In this document: piece after piece, positions 35,931 to 41,381 of the stretch
Layout of the letters: the number at the start of each line of letters is the position of its first letter
Numbering within the stretch: position 1 is the first letter of the stretch
Virus record (IMG/VR): IMGVR_UViG_3300005563_000017
Coordinates: 1-41,381 of that record
Length of the DNA: 41,381 nt
Strand: one strand, 5' to 3'
Origin: a virus
Translations under genes and position numbers: made by a program
The notes under the pieces: model-generated
Told to the model about the DNA's origin: nothing
Databases searched by the model: none
What the model saw: the letters and a program-made list of their open reading frames with translations, nothing else

Positions 35931-37658
35931 ATGGACCTGTCCGCACTCACGGATGTGGAAGCCTACGAGCTGGCGCTGCTGCTGGAGAAGCGGGCGGAAC
36001 TGGAAGCCCTGAGCGCCGAGGAGCAGGAACGCGCCGAGTACAAAGCGCGCCTCGAAGCCTCGCCGGCCTTCTTCTTCCGCGAAGCGTGGAAGATACTTGA
36101 GCCTGGCCGCGACCTGTGCTGGAGCTGGCACTACGACCTGATTGGCGAGTGGCTGCAGAAGGTGTGGCGCCGGGAAGTGACCCGCCTGATCATCAACGTG
36201 CCGCCACGCACCGCGAAGTCAACCGAGGGCACGATCTGCTTTCCCGCGTGGGGATGGGCGAGGAATCCGGCATCACGGTTCCTGACTGCTTCGTTCTCGA
36301 AAGAGCTTTCGACAGAGCACAGCTTGAAGCGCCGGCTGCTGATCGAATCCGCCTGGTACCAGTCGCTGTGGCCTGTCGAGATGGCGCGCGACACCAACCG
36401 GATGGATCAGTACCGGAACACGGTGCAGGGCGAGATGATTGCCACCTCGGTAGGCGCGACGGCCACGGGACGCGGCGGCGACATCCTGATCCTCGATGAT
36501 GGGCTGAGCGCGCAGGATGCAGAGTCAGAAGCAGCGCGGAAGCAGGCGCACGAGTGGTTCAAGTCCACGTTTCGCACCCGCCTGAACGATCCGGCCGCGG
36601 GCGCCATCGTGGTGATCGAGCAGCGCACCAGCTATGACGATGTGACCGGCTGGCTGCTCCGCAATGAGCCGGGGCAGTGGACGCAGGTTGCCATCCCGCT
36701 TGAGCAGGACGCGAAAGAGCCGGTGCAGGTGTACTTCCCGGTGACCGGCAAAGCGTGGGAGCGGCCGATTGGAGACGTGCTGCAGCCTGACCGGCACACG
36801 CCGGCAGTGCTCGCAGGGCGGAAGGTGCACCGCAGGACGTTTGAGACGCAGGATCAGCAGAGGCCATCGCCCGAGGGCGGCGACATCTGCAAGCGGGAGT
36901 GGTGGAAGTTCTACCGCGCATTGCCCGCCGAATTCGACCAGGTCATCGACTCCTGGGATCTGACGTTCAAGGACAAGAAGGACGCGGACCGGGTCGCCGG
37001 CTTCAAAGTTGGCTGCAAAGGCGCGAGCCGCTACTTCATCGCCTGCAAGCACGGGCGCATGGGATTCACGGCATCGAAGGCCGCGGTGAAGATGCTGCGG
37101 GCGCAGGATCCGATGCCGAGCCGGGTGCTGATTGAGGACAAGGCCAACGGGCCAGCCGTGATCGATGCGCTGCGCGGCGAGGTAAGCGGCCTGGTGCCGG
37201 TTGAGCCGACAGGATCGAAGTTCGCGCGCGCTGTGGCGGCGACGGGGGATATCGAGGCCGGGAATGTGTACCTGCCCGATCCCGAAGTCTTCCCGCAGCA
37301 CAAGGCCTGGGTAGACGAGCTGATTGAGGAGTGGGCCGGATTCCCCGGCTATCCATTCGACGACATGGTGGACGGATCAGGCCAGGCCATCAACTACACG
37401 AGGTCAGCGATGGGCAACATCGCCGAATACTACGCCGCCAAGAAAGCTGAGGCGGAAGAGGCGAGGAAGCCTGCCGCGCCGCCGGCGCAACTGAAGCCGC
37501 GCGAGTGGTCCGAAGCGGTGCGCAATGTGCGCATGGGCATCCGCCCGGTGGGAGAACTCCCGGTCGATGAGATTCGGGAGTGGATTGAGTTCTGCGGAGA
37601 GCAGGGCCAGCATGAGCAGGCGCAGGTTGCACGCAACGTGCTGGAAATGAAGCCGTAG
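35931..37658 (+). CDS. terL: Terminase large subunit
   Basis: The 575-residue product is the DNA-packaging motor. Walker A is PPRTAKST at residues 91-98, Walker B ILILDDG with Asp189/Asp190, and a coupling-type SYDD follows near 232. The C-terminal RNase H-like nuclease has Asp343 in DSWDLTFK, a central VLIEDKANGPAVIDAL and FDDMVDG near 480 as the metal-binding set. Length and motif order are typical. It is placed after the small subunit and before the portal, the usual packaging order. Which packaging mode (cos, headful) is used cannot be read. Confidence 0.93.
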   Translation: MDLSALTDVEAYELALLLEKRAELEALSAEEQERAEYKARLEASPAFFFREAWKILEPGRDLCWSWHYDLIGEWLQKVWRREVTRLIINVPPRTAKSTEGTICFPAWGWARNPASRFLTASFSKELSTEHSLKRRLLIESAWYQSLWPVEMARDTNRMDQYRNTVQGEMIATSVGATATGRGGDILILDDGLSAQDAESEAARKQAHEWFKSTFRTRLNDPAAGAIVVIEQRTSYDDVTGWLLRNEPGQWTQVAIPLEQDAKEPVQVYFPVTGKAWERPIGDVLQPDRHTPAVLAGRKVHRRTFETQDQQRPSPEGGDICKREWWKFYRALPAEFDQVIDSWDLTFKDKKDADRVAGFKVGCKGASRYFIACKHGRMGFTASKAAVKMLRAQDPMPSRVLIEDKANGPAVIDALRGEVSGLVPVEPTGSKFARAVAATGDIEAGNVYLPDPEVFPQHKAWVDELIEEWAGFPGYPFDDMVDGSGQAINYTRSAMGNIAEYYAAKKAEAEEARKPAAPPAQLKPREWSEAVRNVRMGIRPVGELPVDEIREWIEFCGEQGQHEQAQVARNVLEMKP

Positions 37659-37667
37659 GAGGCTGAG

Positions 37668-37844
37668 ATGATCGAAGCGATTTTGAAGGAACTGACAGAA
37701 TCCGGCGAGATTTGCGGCGCCATCAAGAAGATTCAGAAGGCGCTGGACACCGACGAAGCGGCAGGCGTCCGGCTTAAGTTCCGGAACGCCTACTACCGCG
37801 ACAAGCACGGCTCACTCCGCCGGGTGTTTCCGAAAGCTGCCTAA
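37668..37844 (+). CDS. Small hypothetical protein between terminase and portal
   Basis: The 58-residue product has an excellent TAGGAGG ribosome site. It is helical then basic (ILKELTESGEICGAIKKIQK; FRNAYYRDKHGSLRRVFPKA). It abuts the next small gene with no gap. The family is unknown; the strong ribosome site and tight packing argue it is real. Confidence 0.65.
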   Translation: MIEAILKELTESGEICGAIKKIQKALDTDEAAGVRLKFRNAYYRDKHGSLRRVFPKAA

Positions 37845-38015
37845 ATGCTCGTCATGGACCTGGCTGCGCTTGAAAAGGCCGTGCACGAGGCGCTTGCACC
37901 GACGGAGCAATCCGCACCAGCCTTCAGCGCGCACACCGCCCTGATGCTGCTGGCGGAGATGCAGGAACTGCGCAGGACCATGGAGCGCGTCGCGCGCGCC
38001 CTTGAGGAGCGGTAA
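37845..38015 (+). CDS. Small helical protein before the portal
   Basis: The 56-residue product (MLVMDLAALEKAVHEALAPT, then ALMLLAEMQELRRTMERVAR) is one long amphipathic helix able to form a coiled coil. It begins directly after the previous stop and its stop shares a base with the portal ATG. Possible portal-assembly accessory; no family recognised. Confidence 0.6.
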   Translation: MLVMDLAALEKAVHEALAPTEQSAPAFSAHTALMLLAEMQELRRTMERVARALEER

Positions 38016-39457
38016 TGGCGAAAGACTTCCAGATCGACGACGGCGCGCGCGCACTGCTCCCGGCCTCTACCTTCGATGGGTGGTTCAATCCATCGCGGCC
38101 CATGCCTGCCGTCGCTCCTGAAGGCACTCCGCCGCGCCAGTTCGACTATCCACTGGTATTTAACCAGCAGTGGATGCCGCGCGCCGGCGAAAAGGTCGGC
38201 TTCCACCATATGCGCATGATGGCGGATGGCTGCTACCTCATCCGCGTCATCATCGAGAAGATGAAGGACCGGATCTGCGCGAAGGACTGGCACTTTCGCC
38301 TGAAGCCGCAACCGGGCGAGTACCAGGCAGAGACCCGGGAGCGCTCGAACAAGGATCCCCGCATCGCGCAACTGACGCGCTTCTTCGAATATCCCGACAC
38401 GCAGCACTCGTGGGCCGACTGGCTGCGGATGCTGCTTGAGGACCGGATGGTGATCGACGCGGCCTGTGTCGAGGTGCAGCGCAGCCGGATGGGCGGGATC
38501 GTGAACCTGCCGCCGATCGATGGCGCCACCATCAACGTCATCATCGATGCGACCGGGCGCACGCCGCGCGCGCCGCTTCCCGCGTACCGCCAGATCGTCA
38601 AAGGGCTGCCCGAAGTCGACTTTGTCGATGGCATCCCGGCTGATCCGAAGCATGGTCAGATCGTCTACATGCCGGGCAACGTGCGCACCAACAAGGTTTA
38701 CGGCTACTCGCCGGTTGAGCAGACGCTGGCCATCATCCTGACGCTGATCTACAAGACGGCGTTCTTCCAGGGCTGGTACGACGAGTCGAACATCCCTCTG
38801 GCGTACATGACGATGCCCGAGAACATGTCGACAGGCGAGATGCTTCGCCTGGTGCGCGAGATCGAGGCGGGCAACGCCGACGCGCTTAGCCGGCTGAAGC
38901 TACTCCCGGTGCCGTCCGGCGGGAAGATCGAAGTCCTCAAGAAAGAGGAGTACAACGCCAAGTTCGAAGAATGGTGCGCGCGCATCTTCGCCTTCATCAT
39001 CGGCGAGACCGCGACGCCGTTCGTGCAGCAGAATAACCGGGCCACGGCAAACCAGTCCGACGATACCCGCGAAGAGTCTGGCGAGCAGCCGCTCATGCGC
39101 TGGGTCAAGTCGAAGATCGATCGCATCATTCAGCGCCCCGACCTGTTCAACGCAGCCGACATCGAGCTTGTCTGGGACGAGGAAGCGGCGACGGACCCGC
39201 TCAAGCAGGCGCAGGTTGACCAGATCAACTGCACCATCGGCACCCGCACGGCGGACGAGCTGCGCCAGCGCGACGGCCTATCGCCCATCTGGGAGGACTC
39301 GAACGGCAACCCTCCAATCCCGGCTCCGGCAGTCTCTATGCAGACCGAGGAAGACGAACCAGGCGGCAATGACGACGGCTCCAACCCGCCAAAGAAGAAG
39401 GGCGACAAGACGGCTAAAGCTGCAGGCGCTCAAAAAAAAAATCCATCGCGCTACTGA
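38015..39457 (+). CDS. Portal protein
   Basis: The 480-residue product is the dodecameric DNA channel by position and sequence: FHHMRMMADGCYLIRVIIEK, LTRFFEYPDTQHSWADWLRM, GQIVYMPGNVRTNKVYGYSP, VEQTLAIILTLIYKTAFFQG and FAFIIGETATPFVQQ are portal-type elements. The C-terminal tail is acidic then Lys/Ala-rich (GDKTAKAAGAQKK). The gene ends eight codons after entering a run of ten As (39432-39441). The -1 frame across that run is open into the MuF gene, so a portal-MuF fusion of about 748 residues may also be made. Confidence 0.88.
   Translation: MAKDFQIDDGARALLPASTFDGWFNPSRPMPAVAPEGTPPRQFDYPLVFNQQWMPRAGEKVGFHHMRMMADGCYLIRVIIEKMKDRICAKDWHFRLKPQPGEYQAETRERSNKDPRIAQLTRFFEYPDTQHSWADWLRMLLEDRMVIDAACVEVQRSRMGGIVNLPPIDGATINVIIDATGRTPRAPLPAYRQIVKGLPEVDFVDGIPADPKHGQIVYMPGNVRTNKVYGYSPVEQTLAIILTLIYKTAFFQGWYDESNIPLAYMTMPENMSTGEMLRLVREIEAGNADALSRLKLLPVPSGGKIEVLKKEEYNAKFEEWCARIFAFIIGETATPFVQQNNRATANQSDDTREESGEQPLMRWVKSKIDRIIQRPDLFNAADIELVWDEEAATDPLKQAQVDQINCTIGTRTADELRQRDGLSPIWEDSNGNPPIPAPAVSMQTEEDEPGGNDDGSNPPKKKGDKTAKAAGAQKKNPSRY
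39432..39441 (+). promoter_or_regulatory. Ten-A slippery run, candidate frameshift site
   Basis: In the portal frame the run is read CAA AAA AAA AAT, giving the slippery heptamer A-AAA-AAT at 39436-39442. A -1 shift joins the portal to the MuF frame. Confidence 0.55.
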
Positions 39458-40260
39458 TTGACCCGGACCATTACGGCCCGAAGCGGCGGGCGGCAACCGA
39501 TTCGATGGACGCCACGCTGAAGGCGTTCTTCCTTGCGCAGCGTGTGGCCGTGAGCCGCGTGATTGAAGCGCAACTTCCGCAGGCGCAGAAAGCCGCGGGC
39601 GACACTCCACAGCCGGACATCGACGCCATCATCGCGGCCATCGATTTTGGCGTGTGGGATGCTTTGGCGACGGATTTCCAGCCCGATCTAGAGGAGACGG
39701 CGCGGGAGGTTGTGGCCACGGTGTTCGCCACGCTCGGGCTGAGCACGGACAACTCGGACATCTTCGCGCTGAGCGATACCCAGGCGCTTGAGTACGCGCA
39801 GACCAGGGCGGCCGAGCTGGTGGGCAAGAAGTGGGTCAACGGCGCGCTGGTGGACAATCCAAACGCCGAGTGGGCCATCACGGACACGACGCGGACCGAA
39901 CTTCGCGAGTTGGTTGCGCGGGCGTTCGCGGAGCAATGGACGCCGGCAGAGCTGGCGAAGCAGATCGATTCAGCCTTCGTGTTCTCCGAAGGCCGCGCCG
40001 AGATGATCGCGCAGACCGAAACGGCCATGGCGCAGACGGCGGCCACGGTGCAGACGGGCAAGAACTTCGGCGCCACGACGAAGACGGTGCAGATGTCGAA
40101 CCTGCACGACATCGACGACGAGTGCGACGACGCGAACGAGGCTGGCGAAGTGCCGATCGATCAGCCGTACCCGGGCGGCGCGCTGCACGTTCCGCTGCAC
40201 CCGAATTGCCGGTGCGTGGAGATGGTGCATGTGCCGACGAAGCAACCGGAGGCGAACTGA
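39439..40260 (+). CDS. MuF-like head morphogenesis protein (ATG at 39505 or frameshift product)
   Basis: From ATG 39505 the product is 251 residues. The C-terminal SDNL-like block DECDDANEAGEVPIDQP followed by HVPLHPNCRC is the hallmark of the Mu gpF/SPP1 gp7 family, minor capsid proteins bound to the portal and often ejected. The ATG has no good ribosome site. The same frame is open upstream to the poly-A run at 39432-39441 and reads KSIALLIDPDHYGPKRRAAT, a plausible natural N-terminus, so the given start reflects the -1 frame from the slippery A run. The 39505 start remains the alternative. Confidence 0.8.
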   Translation, partial: KSIALLIDPDHYGPKRRAATDSMDATLKAFFLAQRVAVSRVIEAQLPQAQKAAGDTPQPDIDAIIAAIDFGVWDALATDFQPDLEETAREVVATVFATLGLSTDNSDIFALSDTQALEYAQTRAAELVGKKWVNGALVDNPNAEWAITDTTRTELRELVARAFAEQWTPAELAKQIDSAFVFSEGRAEMIAQTETAMAQTAATVQTGKNFGATTKTVQMSNLHDIDDECDDANEAGEVPIDQPYPGGALHVPLHPNCRCVEMVHVPTKQPEAN

Positions 40261-40535
40261 TGTGCTGTGAGCGTCACTGTAAAGAATGCGATCGGGAGAA
40301 GCACTGGCGTCGGGCGTACGACGAACAGAAACGGCTTCAGGCGCTCCCCGTCGAGTACCGCGAGGTGCGGCGGTTCGCTTGGCGTCCGATTCGCGACCCT
40401 GAGACAGGACGTACGCTCTGGCTGCAGACGGTGACGCTTCACTTCCGAACTGTCGTGCGCTACTGCCATTGGATGAACTGGCCGGGGCTCGACTGGGAAC
40501 TGGAGTCGGTAACTGCGAGCACCCAAAAGGAGTAG
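40260..40535 (+). CDS. Cysteine-rich hypothetical protein in the head cluster
   Basis: The ATG at 40260 shares one base with the MuF stop. The 91-residue product begins MCCERHCKECDREKHW, a probable zinc site, and continues with a basic and aromatic beta part (EYREVRRFAWRPIRDP; LWLQTVTLHFRTVVRYCHWM). Not recognised. Confidence 0.6.
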   Translation: MCCERHCKECDREKHWRRAYDEQKRLQALPVEYREVRRFAWRPIRDPETGRTLWLQTVTLHFRTVVRYCHWMNWPGLDWELESVTASTQKE

Positions 40536-40538
40536 CCC

Positions 40539-40748
40539 ATGGCAACTGGCTTCTGGAAGGGGCTGTTTCGGCCGCGCAAGCAATGTGGTGCCGAGATGAA
40601 GCTTGGGGTGCAGGTGTTCCGCGGGCTGAAGTGCCAGTTGCCCGAGGGCCATGAAGGCCGCCACCAGATGAACGCGATGACCTCGTGGCCACGCAAACGG
40701 GAAGAACCAAAAGGGCTGCAGCAGCCAGGAGGGCCAGAGGATCTATGA
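40539..40748 (+). CDS. Small hypothetical protein before the protease
   Basis: The 69-residue product has AAAAGGAG upstream. It is basic with two cysteines and a histidine-rich turn (CQLPEGHEGRHQMNAM), which resembles small phage metal-binding folds of the C..PxGHxGxH type. Its stop overlaps the protease ATG (ATGA). Confidence 0.6.
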   Translation: MATGFWKGLFRPRKQCGAEMKLGVQVFRGLKCQLPEGHEGRHQMNAMTSWPRKREEPKGLQQPGGPEDL

Positions 40749-41381
40749 CCCAGCAAGCCATGAAGAGCCTGTTCTGCCGCATCTCGAAGGTGGACGAAGA
40801 GAAGCGCACCGTCACTGGTATCGGCGCATCGGAATCTGTCGATGCCGAGGGCGAGGTGTTCGATTACGCTACTTCGAAGCCATACGTGGAAGCGTGGTCC
40901 GCTGCTGCCGTCGCCCGCTCGCAGGGCAAGAGCTACGGCAACATTCGCGAGATGCACCAGCTCTCCGCGGCCGGTCTGCTCAACGAGCCCATTGTCTTCG
41001 ACGACACGCAGAAGTTCGTCATCCTGACCTGCTACGTGTCCGACGACGCGGCCTGGGCGAAGTGCCTGGACGGAACGTACACCGGCTTCTCGATCTGCGG
41101 CCCGGTGATCGGCGAGAAGTGGTCCGACCCGACGCAGCCCGGCGTGAAGCGCTTTACCTGCTCCCCCATCGAGTTCTCGCTGGTGGACTTGCCCTGCAAT
41201 CCGGACGCGGTGTTTACCGCTGTCAAGGCGGGCGGGGTCACCGAAGAACGTAAATTCAAGGCCGCCGCGGCGGTAGAGGAGACACCCGTGCCCGAGACAG
41301 TCAAGAAGTCGATGTATTCGATTTGCGATCTGGCATGTGCCATCGCATCGCTCCGCTGGATTCAGGACGATCTGGCTTACG
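40745..41381 (+). CDS. Prohead protease/scaffold, N-terminal part (continues at base 1)
   Basis: It starts at ATG 40745 on the previous stop and runs past the window end into base 3 onward, giving 409 residues in all. The first 170 residues resemble XkdF-type prohead serine proteases: His71 in REMHQLS and Ser145 in EFSLVDLPCNPDA are the likely catalytic pair. A first beta part (VTGIGASESVDAEGEVFDY) opens the domain. It would cut the scaffold and capsid N-termini during head maturation. Residues 171-409, encoded at the left edge of the window, look like the attached scaffold. Confidence 0.88.
   Translation, partial: MTQQAMKSLFCRISKVDEEKRTVTGIGASESVDAEGEVFDYATSKPYVEAWSAAAVARSQGKSYGNIREMHQLSAAGLLNEPIVFDDTQKFVILTCYVSDDAAWAKCLDGTYTGFSICGPVIGEKWSDPTQPGVKRFTCSPIEFSLVDLPCNPDAVFTAVKAGGVTEERKFKAAAAVEETPVPETVKKSMYSICDLACAIASLRWIQDDLAY
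41262..41381. repeat. Terminal direct repeat, right copy
   Basis: Identical to bases 1-120; see that entry. It is within the protease gene and should be counted once. Confidence 0.95.

Overview
The window is a complete genome of a temperate, siphovirus-like tailed phage, assembled as a circle. The last 120 bases (41262-41381) repeat bases 1-120 exactly, and the gene cut by the right edge runs on in frame at the left edge, so the unique genome is 41,261 bp. It is GC-rich. Nearly every gene is on the + strand, and neighbours often overlap by 1-4 bases. The host is probably an Acidobacteriota bacterium (inference). Reasons: the tail tip ends in an Ig-like domain of the VTVSPSSQT type common in that phylum, the fibre and one cargo gene begin with host-style signal peptides, and a receiver-domain protein is carried.

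Layout in circular order. Packaging and head: DUF5681-type small terminase, large terminase, portal, MuF-like protein, prohead protease/scaffold (split by the window edge), major capsid protein, connector proteins, major tail protein (35148 through the junction to 4854). Tail: assembly chaperone with a probable -1 frameshift, tape measure, then DUF2460, DUF2163, NlpC/P60 and a large tail-tip protein. This last set has the order seen in Rhodobacter-type gene transfer agents. A 978-residue fibre follows. Lysis: GH108 muramidase, spanin-like protein, small holin-like protein (17418-18941). An exported cysteine-rich cargo gene sits between chaperone and tape measure (5829-6938).

Lysogeny: a tyrosine integrase (19271-20431) diverges from a lone minus-strand 72-aa gene across a 95-bp spacer with an operator-like dyad. 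Just after the integrase come a good sigma-70-type promoter (20499-20527) and then the 3' part of a tRNA(CAU) gene up to CCA (about 20571-20645), which is almost certainly attP. AttP thus lies between the promoter and the early operon it appears to drive, so integration would separate them. No ordinary divergent cI/cro region is visible.

Early operon (20838-34526): a Sak4-like recombinase fused to an SSB-like tail ending DDDIPF, Gp157, a cold-shock-domain protein, replication initiator- and loader-like proteins, a protein with seven 24-bp repeats, a cytosine methyltransferase lacking its catalytic middle, a SNF2 helicase, an N4/N6 DNA methyltransferase, RusA, a Gp37/Gp68 protein, an ASCH protein, a degenerate receiver domain next to a Cro/XRE regulator, and many small zinc-binding or single-membrane-span proteins. 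A structured intergenic region (34546-34666) separates it from the packaging genes.
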